Translations under genes and position numbers: made by a program
NCBI GenBank assembly: GCA_051294375.1
Contig: CM119267.1
Coordinates: forward strand, 15,788,105-15,852,104
Source of the DNA: Paraspadella gotoi
Taxonomy: Eukaryota > Chaetognatha
Length of the DNA stretch: 64,000 nucleotides
Direction of reading: 5' to 3'
Part shown: positions 22,369 through 36,135 of the stretch, in pieces
How positions within the stretch are numbered: the stretch's first letter is position 1
How the letters are laid out: each line of letters opens with the position of its first letter
Notes under the pieces: model-generated
Database searches by the model: none
Seen by the model: the letters and a program-made list of their open reading frames with translations, nothing else
What the model was told of the DNA's origin: nothing

Positions 22369-25300
22369 CTAATTGTTATGATTGGATAATGTTTAAAAGG
22401 CAAATTAACTCCAGGGAGATACATTAACAGATAAATAAACGTACCCTTAAAATTGTTCAAGGCTTCGGGATTGTTGGGAGGAATTGCTCCAGGGGTTAAG
22501 GTTGAGACGCAATGTCCCGCACCAACTTTTTGATATCCGTCGGGACATAAACACGCGTAACCTAGGTAAAAAAAAACAAAATTACTTCTTAGACACACTG
22601 ATTATTTTTAATATGAAAAAAGAAATTAGGCGATATATAAATTACTTAAACATTTTTTATCTGGTTTAGAATTTATTCTTACTTCGTCAAATTGAAAAGC
22701 AGTTAAGTTTACTCATCTATATCGTCACCCAATTAAAAACTGCATTTTCGTTTTCAGATCAAAATCATAAATACCAGTAATGATCGGTTGACATCCGAAA
22801 GCGCAGGGAGCATTGTTGCAGGCAGCAAGATCAAGACAACCTCTTTGATTATCATTATAATCAAATCCAATGGGACAAGAGCATTCGAAACTCCCGATTT
22901 TGTTGCGGCATTCTGCCGAACCACAGATTTCTTCGTTTAAACATTCGTTATCGTCAATGCATTTGTTCCAGAAACGATGCTAATTAAAAACAAATTACTA
23001 ATTACTAAAGCGGGCCAAAATTGATCACTTTTTATTATGAGGAGTTCTGTAATATAAAATTCATTTGTCCATCATATACTAAATCAATATTTACTATCAC
23101 TTTTTTAACTATTGAAGCACAGTATAACATTGAAGCCTTTAAATATTTATTAATACATAGGAAATGAAAAAAATTTTTTTTAATAATTTTATTTTTTAAG
23201 AACGGGTTCAGATAGCCCATAAAAAGTTGTCTACACAAAGTATAATGCGTTTTTTAATATTTCGATGAAAATAAGGGAAAAACCGTTAAAAATCATCATC
23301 ATCATCATACCATAATTTTTATAGTTTTTACTAATTTTAACTAATAAAACATAAAAATTTGGAAATATTGTAATAATATTTTGTTTTATTTTTTCAAGCT
23401 CTACCCGAATCCGCTTTTAAAAATTCTAAATTAGATAATTTTTTTTTCATTATTTATAGTAATACGATAAACTTTAAATGCTGTTAAAAAAAATAAATGA
23501 CACCAAAACGGGGGAAGAATCTCATAAAATTTGGATGAATCTATACGTAAGCTTTCCCAAAAATTTATTGTATTAAAAAGAGCTTGGAATAAATCGATAA
23601 AAATTTTAGATGGGCCACAAATAGATTTCAAAATTCACCTGCATAAATCCTGGAGGACAGATACATTTAAAACTTCCAATCGAATTCTGACAACCATCTT
23701 GGCAATTGTTTCGAAAATCTTCACATTCGTCAATGTCAATGCATACAGTCCCCGTCTGATCAGTCGTATAGCCTGAGAAATTTTGTTTAATAAAAAAAAT
23801 CTCAAATTTAAATAGCGAAATTTTTACGGACCTTTTGGGCATATACACCTATATCCACCATCCACGTTGTTGCAAGTGCCAAGTGGAGCGCACAGATTGG
23901 GAACTTCCTAAAATTTATTGAACTCAAATACGAACTAGTACTTATTAGATGAAAATTCACCATAATTATATTTTTATTACCTGACATTCATTCTTGTCGA
24001 TGCATTGCTTTCCATTTTTTCGATACCCCTCAGGACATATACATTCATAGGAACCGGGTTGATTGATACAACCATGCTCGCAAGCATGCCGACCTGAAGA
24101 GCATTCATCCATATCAATGCACGTATGTCTGTCTTCTGAAAGAACGAAACCTATTGGGCAAGAGCAAATATAACTGCCAACGCTGTTGCGACAGGTAAAC
24201 TCGCAGGGTCCTTGCTGCAGGGCACATTCGTTTATATCCAAGCATTTAAGTCCACTTCGATTTGGTTTGTAGCCTTTATTGCAGCTACATCGATAACCAC
24301 CCATCGTGTTTATACATCTTCCGTTTTGGCACAATTTTTGGACGGTGGTACATTCGTCAATGTCTTTTCCAAAAGGGTCGTATCCATCTCCAAATTTACA
24401 AAGTTCTCGATATTGCGAGGTTCTTCTTCGGGGACACCGTTCACAACGAGGGCCCCAAGCCTGACCGATACTACAACAGCATTCCGCCTTCCCAACGCGC
24501 TGAAGATGACCACCGCTAGTAACGCAATTTCCATTGACAACTGCCTGGAAGCAATGCCCTAGTCGTCTGTCTTCACAGGTCTTTCGATTATAGCTTAAAA
24601 CAAAGCCATCATAACATTCACATGTATGTCCTCCAGGAACATTGCGACACCTTCCATTCTCGCATATACTTGGTGTCAAGGTGCATTCGTTTAAATCTTC
24701 GCATTTATCTGTTCCTGGAACTTGTTGATATCCGTTGGGACAGATACACATAAACGATCCAACTAAGTTTTTGCAAGCATAGGGGCAGTTGTTTAGTGGG
24801 GTCTGACACTCATCCAAATCGATGCAATGAATTCCATCATCGGCTAATTGGTAACCAGATGGACACACACAACGGTAAGAACCGTAAGTGTTTACGCATC
24901 TGAATGCACATTCTGCTCCGAGCGGTTCATAGCATTCATCGATGTCACTGCACCGACCATGTGGTCCTGGAGCGAAACCTACGGCGCAATGGCATTCAAA
25001 GCCGCCGACAACGTTGTTACATGTACCATTACCGCAAATGCCTGCCTTTAAACATTCATTGTCATCTATGCAGCTTCGCCCACTTAAATCTAACCGATAA
25101 CCTAAAGGACATTCACATCTAAAAGATCCGTCTGTATTTACACACCTTCCTCCGTCACATATTTCTGGATCAACAAGGCACTCATTTATGTCGTCCATGT
25201 TGTCTGGAGGTCTCCCTAATCCTTTTGGGCATAAATCGGTAAATTGTCTTATATCTTGAACAGTTGGACATCGATAGCAATCTTGGTTTTTAAAACGCCA

Positions 25301-28300
25301 CCCTCCCATGCCAATACAACAGCATTCTGTAATAGTTGTATTAACTTTCGTGGGCTCGATACACTCTCGAGAAAATTTTCTAAAACAAATGCCCAATCTA
25401 ATATCTTTGCAAAAATCGCCTGTGGGTGAAAGTTCAAATCCATCTGGGCATTTACACAAAAAGCCACCTTCAGTGTTTGTACAGTCTCCGTTTTTACAAA
25501 TATTTACATTTGTACATTCATCAATATCTTCGCATTCCCTCTGATTAGAACCGACCTTGTATTGAAATCCCTTCGGGCAATTGCATTTATAAGTCCCCTC
25601 GGTATTCTCACAAACTGCATTGATACAAGCATCGCGAATTTCTTGGCATTCATCTGTATCTCTACAAATTCGTTTGTTATTCGAGAGAGTGTATCCCGGT
25701 TGGCACTGACAAGAATAACTTCCAGCAGTATTGATGCATCGGCCGTTTTGACAAATTCCTTGGATGCTACGACACTCGTCGATGTCGAAACAATCACCCT
25801 TTCCCGTCAACGCAAATCCCACATGACATTTGCAGTAAAAAGAACCGGCAGTATTTGTACAAGTGCCATTCCCGCATATGCCCGGCGACCGCGTGCACTC
25901 ATTTCTGTCGACGCATGTTTCTCCGTTAGGTGACAAATCATAACCCTGATTGCAGACGCACCGAAAGCTGCCCTCTAAATTATCGCAATTGCCTTTCTGG
26001 CAAATTCCTGGCTTGAAGCATTCATTCACATCCACGCAACTATGCGCGTCTCTGCCAAGCTCATACCCCTGCGGACATTGACAGGCGTAGCTGCCTTCGC
26101 TATTGATGCAAAATGAATTGCCATTGCAGGGATTGCGCTCATTACATTCATTAATATCCTCACAGGTGTGATGGGACTCCTTGTAAACGTAACCAGGATC
26201 ACAGATGCACCTGATCTTGTTGTTGGGCAGATTAACACATTTACCGTTTTGACAAACCATTGTCATTTCCTCGCACATGTCGTGCTGCTTGGTCTGTTCG
26301 GGGAATCCTGAATCTCCGTTTCCGTCAGGCCCTTTCCTCTCGCAGAGTCTCTTGTAGGCCTTTGTACCTTTAACGGGGCACGCCTCACAAGAGTTGCTCC
26401 AACCTTTGCCGAAGGTGCAGCAGCACATTTTTTTGGTCACTTGATTACCAACTACCCCGTTACAGACGAGTTCAAATGGCGGCGTCGTGGTGTTCAAAAC
26501 CTCCATAAAACAAATATCTCGTCGGACGTCCATGCAGTAAGGGCCGTCACCGTTGGGAACTAAGACGTAGCCATCTGGACAGATACATGTGTAACTACCG
26601 TCTTCATTGATACATCTACCGACTTCGCAAATATCTACATAAAAAAATGTATGCAGTTAATATTTTTTCTTTGCATCTATTATCGTTCAGCCAATCTCAT
26701 TGGCTCAGAGGGGGAACACATTATCCCAGGCGTTGTGTTCCATCCTGTCCTAACGACTTCCCTCTGCATTGCCAAAGCGAGAACGTCTTAGGGTGACCGC
26801 GCCAGTGACTGGAGGCGTCACTGAGGGTCGGAAGCCCCCAAAGCCAACAGTGGGATGCCCCATCCCAATGGGCATCACAAGCAACCCGGCTGTTGCTATA
26901 ATAGGTTTCTATATTTCGGACATTTCATTATAATTACCCGGCGTCATTTGGCATTCGTTCAAATCAACACAAGAAAGAGTCTTTGAATCCAGTTCAAAAC
27001 CTTTTTTGCAAGTGCACACGTAAGAGCCAAAGGTGTTCTTGCATATTCCACCACGGCAAAGGCCTACGTAAACAAAACTTTTTTTAATTTGTGATATTCG
27101 AAAAAAAATAAAAAGAATAAAAATTAGGGCACCGGGTAATTCTTCGCATTCGTTAATATCTTCGAGATTGACGGTGACTGGATGAGGTCTAAAACCTGGA
27201 CCTCCGGGACAAAGTTGGTCAAACTCGGTGGTGTTATGCGTCGGGCATACATCGCAATGTCTACCCCATCCTCGTCCAACGGAGCAACAACATGAGGCCT
27301 ATGACACAACTGTTCTTTATATCTCGAATTATCAAAAACAACAATAACAACAGATGCCATGCCTTACCTTCGTAAGTGTAGTCCCGATCTCTCGTCGGCA
27401 AGGTGTACCTTCTAAGTAACAGGTGTCGATGCGTACATCGACGCAGCCGTTTCCCGCCGGGTTAAGCTGATAATACGGCGGGCACTGGCAGAGGAATGAG
27501 CCTTGGGAGTTGATGCACGTTCCGTACTGACAATTTTCCGGGGTTTCGCACTCATTGACGTCAGTGCAATTACCGCCAGTATCGTCCAGTTTGTAGCCCC
27601 GTTCGCAAATACAACGGAACATGCCGAAGACGTTCTCGCACCTCAGAACAAAAAAAATTGAAATCTTCAATCATGCCACAAAAAGAAAAAAAAATCACCG
27701 AGGGGCGCGAACCCCACCCCATGTGTCGACAAACGATTAAAACTTACCTCCCGTAGACGCAGATATTATGAAAAAATTCGCACTCGTTGATGTCAACGCA
27801 ACTTTGTTGATTCTGATCTCCGGACGTGAATCCCATGTCGCACTCGCAACGAAATCCCCCTTGATGGTTGAGGCATTGTCCATTTTCACAAAGGTTGGGA
27901 TTTACCGAGCATTCATCAATGTCCTCGCATCTGCTGGGGAAAGTGTCCAATCAATCACAAATAAGAGGTCACGATTAATTCCAGGAAGTTCAAAGCCGCT
28001 TTAAACGTGCACTTAGGTACCTATTCAATGTGGAGATATACTACTGAGTAACCATATTACAGGCATGTAAGGTTTAGTTTTTAAATAGCTTACATATTAA
28101 AAATAAGAATTAAACAGGAGAAGCGAGCATAGAATATTTAACCTTATCCCGTTGCCGGCGAAGCCCTGATCACATTGACATCTGTGGCTGCCAGGGACAT
28201 TGATACAAGCAGCGTTGGGATGGCAGCCACCGTTGCGCGAGAGACATTCGTTGACGTCTCCGCAATTAGTTCCGTCTCCAGTAAATCCTTCACGGCACTG

Positions 28301-31300
28301 ACATTCGAACCCACCTATGTTTGCGTTCAAAAAGAAGACAAGGTTTCCTAAACTGATTTGCAAATAAAAATTATCAACACTTCAACAAAACCTTCGATGT
28401 TTCGACATTCGGCGTCGTTGTCGCAGTTATGTAGACCCGTTGAACATTCGTCGTCATCAGTGCAACCTTGTGTCCCGATATGTGGCTTGAAACTAGAGGC
28501 AAAATACAAATGATTTATGATGGACAATAAAAAGGAAAAAGCGAAAACAAGGAAAACAGGAAAACAAGCGAATAATTTTTAAAACCGTACCTGAAGCCAT
28601 CGTCGCATCGACAAACAAAGCTACCATAAGAATTTTCACATTCTCCGTTGGCGCAGACGTTTGGATTCAATGTGCATTCGTCAAGATCTTCGCATCTCTG
28701 TCGATCTTCGGAAATCTTGAGTCCGCCTTCGCAGATGCACATATAGCGACCTTTGAACAAAATTTATTTTTTTACTGTCCACGTATGAAGAATCATACTG
28801 ACGTAATTGTTAGATCATTGAATCTTTCATCACTCCACATTACGTATTGTTCACAGATAATTATCGGTAAAACCGGCGATTTATTGATATAACCTGGAAG
28901 ATTAGTGCATCTACCCCCAAAGCAAACATTTGGATTTTCGATACATTCATCAACGTCTCCACAGGAGCGCTTATCGGGCATCAGTTCGTGTCCCTCTTGA
29001 CAACCACACTCATAGGATCCCGGAGTGTTGGTGCAGATAGACTCGCATCCTCCATTAGCGAGGCTGTAGGAATGACACTAATACCGTAAATACGCCAGTA
29101 CACAACTCTTTAAATTGAAAAAAATATCATAATTACTTGGTAAAAAAATTATGATGCGGTGTTTCAAAGCAATTATTTTTTAATTTAATTAAATGAAATC
29201 TTTTACATGACTTTTCTTTCTGAGGGCAAAACGTGAATGAAAATTATTTTTACAGGCACTAGTTAAAAAATTAACAATAATTTGATAATAAAAAGAATAA
29301 AGTTTTTTAAATCAAATATCTATAAAACTGACTTAGAAGACTTCATCATGAATTATTTACCAAACATTTACACCTCCGGGCGAAAAACCAAAAAAATTAT
29401 CTTGAAGAGCTTTGAAATACGACAAGAATGACTTTAAAAGATGAATGACATCTTTTACGCTGTTCTACACTCTTTTAGCTGATTTAAATGTATCTATTTA
29501 ATCAGTATTTCATTTTACCTGCATTCGTCGATGTCTACGCAGGATGTACCGTCGGCCGAGGGTCGGAAACCCTCGTCGCAGATGCACCGAAAACTTCCCA
29601 TGTAATTTTCGCAAAATCCGTTGGAACAGGTGCCACTCTCTAAGGAGCATTCGTCGATGTCCTGGACGAGAGTCAGAATAAGTTACTTTTTCTTACTTCA
29701 GTCCACCTCGTTGTTTCTATCTTGATTTATTTTAACAGCAATTCACTCGTCACGGTCGTTGCGCTATAAAAACCATTCAAAAGACCTTGCACGCGTTTCC
29801 GTCGGGAGTGAGTTCGTGTCCGGATGGGCACTGACAAGTGTATGAACCGGGTTTATTCACGCAAGTGCCTCCTGCCAAAAAAGCCAATACAGTTAATTAC
29901 TAAACATTCAATCGTGCAGCGCGAATTGACTCGTTCTTTCGTCTGTCACCTCGACAAAGCGTCGGCAGTCTGAGGCATTCGTCCACATCCATGCACACGG
30001 CCATCATAGCCATGGACTCGTAACCCGGTTGACAGTCGCACGTAAATGACCCGGGAGTATTGACGCAGACACCTTTTCCGCAGACGCCGGGAGCAAGGGC
30101 GCACTCGTCAATGTCTGTGCAATTGGTGGCACGGGAGTCGAGAGCGAATCCGCTGGCGCAGTCGCACCTGAATGAGATCAAAGGATAGAATAGATAACTG
30201 ATTGATTTTTTTTCTTTTTTTTAAATTTCTGTACATTTCTTTCCTAAATTGTTTTTTGGGTTTTTTTAGTCTATTAAAAGCTTTTGAATTTTCAACACGC
30301 TTGATTATTTTGACAATTTCTGAGATTTGTTGACTAACCTAAAACTTCCAGGCGTGTTCCTGCACTTTCCGTTAAAGCAGAGCGAGGGGAACACAAAGCA
30401 CTCGTTAACGTCCCCGTCAGGACCAATGATGACGAGACCGCCGGGCCCGACGATCGTGCCTCCGGGGCCAACGGTTCCTCCGGGACCGAAAATGCCTCCT
30501 GGCCCGACGAAACCCCCGCCCGTCGTTAAATCGGTCAGTGTCGAGCATAAATCTTCCATTTTTTCTCCGCCCCGCCGCGGGCAAGGGAAGCAGGGGTCTC
30601 CCCATGCGGCACCGATTGTACAGCAACAGATGGCCTGACAAGAATTGTAACTTCTCGTGAACTTGAAGTTTTGGTTTTTTTCCTATTTTTGATTTGAAAT
30701 GCTATTTGATTTGTCATCTTTATTACTGACTTTTCCTATTTTGTATATTTTTTTTACAAATTTATACAATGCTTTACATACAGCTTAATTTGTAAGTTAC
30801 ATTTCTAATCAGTAATCACCTTTCTATGAACTCCCGGAAGTTGATGTCCACATCGCCCGCGATGATAATGAGTATAACAGGCGCCCAAACGAACGTCGAC
30901 GCAGCGTCTTCCGGTTTCATCTAGTGTCAAATCCTTCGGACAGATGCAACGAAAACTTCCTTCTGTGTTTACGCAGGTGCCGCCACCTGACAAGGTCGAT
31001 GAAAATCAATGTTTTTATTTAATTTTAAAATTTTGTAAGCTACATTGTTAAACAATTACAATAAGTTTATCTTCTCACAATTGTTTTTTATTCTCGTGAA
31101 CACATGAAATTTTCATCTTTCTCAACTGAAAAAAAATAATGTGAAAATGAAAAAAAAAACTTAAACATACATGTCTCATCTTCATTCTCATTTACTATTT
31201 TTAACGAAAATAAATAATCCTCAAAAAATTCAGAAGTATATAACACATGTACAAAAGATTATAATTTATTAATGATGTTGTGACGTTGAGGTCTTTTTTT

Positions 31301-34300
31301 AAAATGGTCGAGAATTCAAGACAGATGTCCAACTACTTTTTTTTTAAAGAGAACGAGATAATTAAAACAAAAAATTCGGACGTCATCACTCATGAGCCGC
31401 TCCAGTATATTTAATTGGATGTTGCGGCGAACAATATTTGTACTTTTGTTTTTAGGTCGTATGTGAAAATATGGAACTGACGATTAAAACGGAAAGTTAA
31501 TTTCCTGAATTAGCTAAATACTGATTTGTTTTTTCCATTATCAAATATATGTATAATTTTAAATTCTAAGGTAACTTCTCCAATCTGGGCTTTGATGGTT
31601 GTTGCTCTCGTCAATGCCGACAACCTGAGACTCAACTCACCCATGCATAGTCCGACGAAGAGATCACACTCATTGATGTCTACGCAGGCGACTCCGTTCT
31701 GAAGGACGTAACCGGGTGAGCACTTGCGTTCCTCGACGGAGGGGCAAAGTTCGCAGGGGCTACCCCACGCCACCCCTATAGTGGAGCAGCACTCCTCCTT
31801 TCTCATCGCTCCATTGACGTTCTCCTCACACCGGCCGGCATTGATCTTAGTCCAGCAGGTGCCGCGTCGGATATCGACGCAGACTCGGCCGGCCGGATTC
31901 AGGACAGCGCCGGGAGCGCGGCACTCGCATCGGAAGCTTCCCTTGGTGTTGACGCATTGGGCGTTGACGCAAGGCGGTTCAGGAGAGGCGCACTCGTCGA
32001 CATCTAGACACCCGCGCGCCCGCTCGCTATATGTCGTCCCCTGAGGGCAGATGCACGAGAAGGCGCCATTGGAGTTGCGACAGATGCCGTCTCGACACAC
32101 GAGGTCGAAATTGCGACATTCGTCGACGTCGATGCAGATCTTTTGTTCGGCGTCTGAGTGTTCGAAACCCCGGCGGCAGATACACCTAGCGGAGATGAAT
32201 TAAGTGAGAACGAGTAATAACATTTGGAGACTTTTTTTTATTAAAATAATACATTATATTTATAATTAGTTATTAGAGAAGTTCAAAAATCCTAATTATT
32301 AGTCACGACCTATTTCGCGGTTGGATAATTTAACATCTGTTCACCTCAACGATCTTTCACAACGCGAGGCAGCTATTTCCCATCAAGATTTTTTTTTAAT
32401 TCGGACGAAAAACCTCGCTGGTATTTCCTTCATGAAACTAACAATTTAAAAGCTATAACATTTCAAGCTAAATCAAACGAACAGCAATTCACTGTTTTAC
32501 CGAACTCGCAACTTCCGAAACCGAGAGCATCGGTTTTTACTTATGTAGCCGCACTCAATGGGGTGTGTCAAAAATTTATACATTTCTAAGTATACTTTCT
32601 TATATGGCTCTATACCCTAGTAATTAATCTTTTAATATTTATTTATAAATAGGAAAGGCCAAATATTTTTTTGACAAATTTTAAATTTTAAGACCAGATT
32701 CAGATAGCTTATAAAAAGTTGTCTACACAAAGTATTATTCATTTTTAAATATTTTTTTGATAAGAAGGTCAAAAATGAGAAAAACCATAAAAAATCGTCA
32801 TCATCATCATCTTTGAATGATTTTATAATTTTTGTAGATTTTTACAGAGAAAACTGTAATTATATTTCTTGTTTAACTTTTTATGCTCTATCAGAATCCA
32901 TAAAAAAATTTTAAGATTTCAAAAAAATATTTTTTCTTTATATAGTAATATAATCATTTTAATTTTAGGCTAGTACCCTAAGAAAAAATAATTTTGACAA
33001 AAAATATTTCAATACTATTATTATTATTTTAACGCTGTATACATTAGCATTTAAATTTCATCGGCTATGGCTAACATTATGGTGGACTAAAATCCACCAA
33101 CCGTTCATCAGCGGCCATTGGTGCCGGAGGCAAGTCATTCGCCTCCCAACCCAAAGGTCCGGGGTTCTAGCCCGGTGGTCGTCTGGCATTTAAGAGGGAC
33201 GGGGCGCTTAACCCGCCTGTAACTCGTGTTACAGCCTGATCCGAGCTCAGGGACTGCTTATATTGAACGGTTCTATCACTAACACATAATAATAATTACT
33301 GTCTCTTCATTGGTGAGCCCGACTTCCGAACACAACAGCAACAACAACACTTTCAGGCGACATGCCTCAACCTGGCGATGCACTTTCCCATCAACACATC
33401 AGGCGACATGCCTCAACTTGGTGACGCACTTTCCACCAACAACAACAACACACTGAAGAGACGCAACAGACTTCTCCCTACGGGAGGGGGGATGTATGGT
33501 GGACTAAAATCCACCAACCGTTCATCAGCGGCCATTGGTGCCGGAGGCAAGTCATTCGCCTCCCAACCCAAAGGTCCGGGGTTCTAGCCCGGTGGTCGTC
33601 TGGCAGTTAAGAGGGACGGCGCTTAACCCGCCTGTAACTCGGTGTTACAGCCTGATCCGAAGCTTATATTGAACGGTTCTATCACTAACACATAATAATA
33701 ATTACTGTCTCTTCAATATTAAGGCGGGCCAAAATTGATCACTTTTTATAAATTCTAGTACTCTAAAAAAAAAATCTTCTTTCCTTCTATTAGTATTACC
33801 AAATCGATTTTTAACGCAACTTTTTGAATTAGTTCATTGGGTAGTTGGAATGAAGTTTTTAAATATTCATTAATATATAATAAATGACAAGATTTTTTTT
33901 TAATTTTTATTTTTTAAGAACGGATTCCTATACACCTTAAAAAATTAATAAAAAATTTAAAACTTTAATTAGTAATAAAATAATTTTTAAATGCTTCCAG
34001 GCGCTTATCAATAAGACAAATTTTAAAAATTATTTTCATTTCAATCTTTTAACAGTCACTTGACCATTATCTATTTGAGAGAATTCTAGTTTTCAACCTG
34101 TTCGGCCTAATGTTCATGTATAATAACTTAACGTAAACGCAATACAAATTTTAATAATAATCGAAATCAGCCCAAACAGAACTGGATAAATTCGTCTCGT
34201 TCGCACCTGTAGGACATGAAGAGGTTCTCGCAGTCTCCGTTGACGCAAATTCCAGGATTAACGATGCACTCATTCACGTCCTCTTTGTCCGTCGTCAGAC

Positions 34301-35830
34301 CGGGCAATGGACAAAGATCTTGGTATTCCGTGGTTCCAGGCGTCGGGCAAGGTCGGCAGGGAGCGCCCCATGCGGGCGTCATGCCGGGAACGGACGTCAT
34401 ACTGCAGCAGCAGGCGCTGCGAGTGACCGGAGCGGGTAGGGAGGAGCCACACCGGCCACCCGCGTAATCCTTAGAGGACCGAATGAAAGTTAAAAAGAAA
34501 AGATTAGAATAGCCAGAATTATTAAATTCAAAATAGGAGAAAATCATGGCGGAACCTTGAAGCATAAATCCTTCCTCGTTTCTTGACACGTTTTTCCATC
34601 GGGACCGAGAACATCAAATCCGTCCAAGCAGACGCACTCATAACTTCCCGGGGTGTTTCGACACTTGGCGTGCACGCACGCGTTAGGTCCTTCCGAACAC
34701 TCATCAATGTCCACGCAGCGATGGCCCGTGTCGTCAAGAGCGTAGCCCGGCTGGCATAGGCACTTAAAGGCTCCTTCCGTGTTGACGCAGCGCCCGCCGC
34801 CACACATACCGTCGGTCGAACACTCGTTCGTGTCCACGCAGAACGTGCCGTCGGGGGTGCGAGAAAAGCCGGGCCGGCACTCGCAGCGGTAACCGCCCAT
34901 AGTGTTGAGGCAAAAACCTTGCCCGCACAAATTAGGACCGTTTTCCAAGCATTCGTCCACGTCAACACATACGGGCACTAAACCATTCTGGGGCGCAAAG
35001 CCCTTGTCGCAAAGACAATTGTAACCACCTTCCCGGTTACGGCATAGCCCATTGGGGCAGACGTCGCCGGCGGCACACTCATCCACGTCCAGACAAGATT
35101 TGCCATCCTCGGCAGCACGGTAGCCCGTTTCGCACTTGCACGTAAAGGTCCCGTCCATGTTGAAACAACGCCCATGACGGCACGCGCCTGGCACGGCGCA
35201 TTCATTGACGTCGAGACATTTGCCTGACGGATCGAGCTCAAACCCCGGTTTGCACTGGCAGTAGAAGGCGCCATTGACGTCCACGCAATCGCCACCGCGC
35301 CCGCAGGTTGTATCAGTGCAACGAAGCTGTTTGCCTGGTTCCGGGCCTGGCCCGTCGCCGCCCCCATCACTACCGTTTGGGCCGCCGTCGCCTCCTCCGC
35401 CGCTGCCGGGGTCTCGCCGGCACATGGCTATGAATGCCTGTGTGCTGCGACCCGGACACTGTCGGCAAACCTCTCCATCCTGCCATCCCTTTCCGCGGCC
35501 GCAGCAGCAATCTCGTTGAGTCATCGGCCGTGGTTCCGGGTTGACGCATCGTTCGTTTTGGATACCGCTGAAACAGAAAGATCGACGCTCGTCGATACAT
35601 GAGGCGCCGTTTGGACCCAAGCTGAACCCGCGGTCGCACCGGCAGCGGTAGCTTCCCTGTGGGAAAGAGGGAGTTTTCTCAATGACCACGCTTAAAGAAA
35701 AAAATGGCAAAAAATTAAATAATTAATTAATTAATATATAAGGAGAGAAAACAACAATTGGCTTCTTTGTTGATTCAATTATTGAAAAAATAAATATATA
35801 TGAAAGAAAAAGGAAGGAATAAAGGAAGAG

Positions 35831-35901
<71 letters not shown>

Positions 35902-36084
35902 GAGAAAGAAAGAAAAGAAAAAGTATCTGAAAAAAAAAAGAATGAAAGAAAATAATAATAGGGAAAAAGAAAAAAAATTAGAGTCCGGGCGATGGGAACA
36001 ACGAATCTCCGCTTTTTACTCAGATCCAAAGTCATAAATCAACAGATTTTCCGCTCACCGCTTCGCTCTCGTAAAAATAGCTGG

Positions 36085-36135
<51 letters not shown>

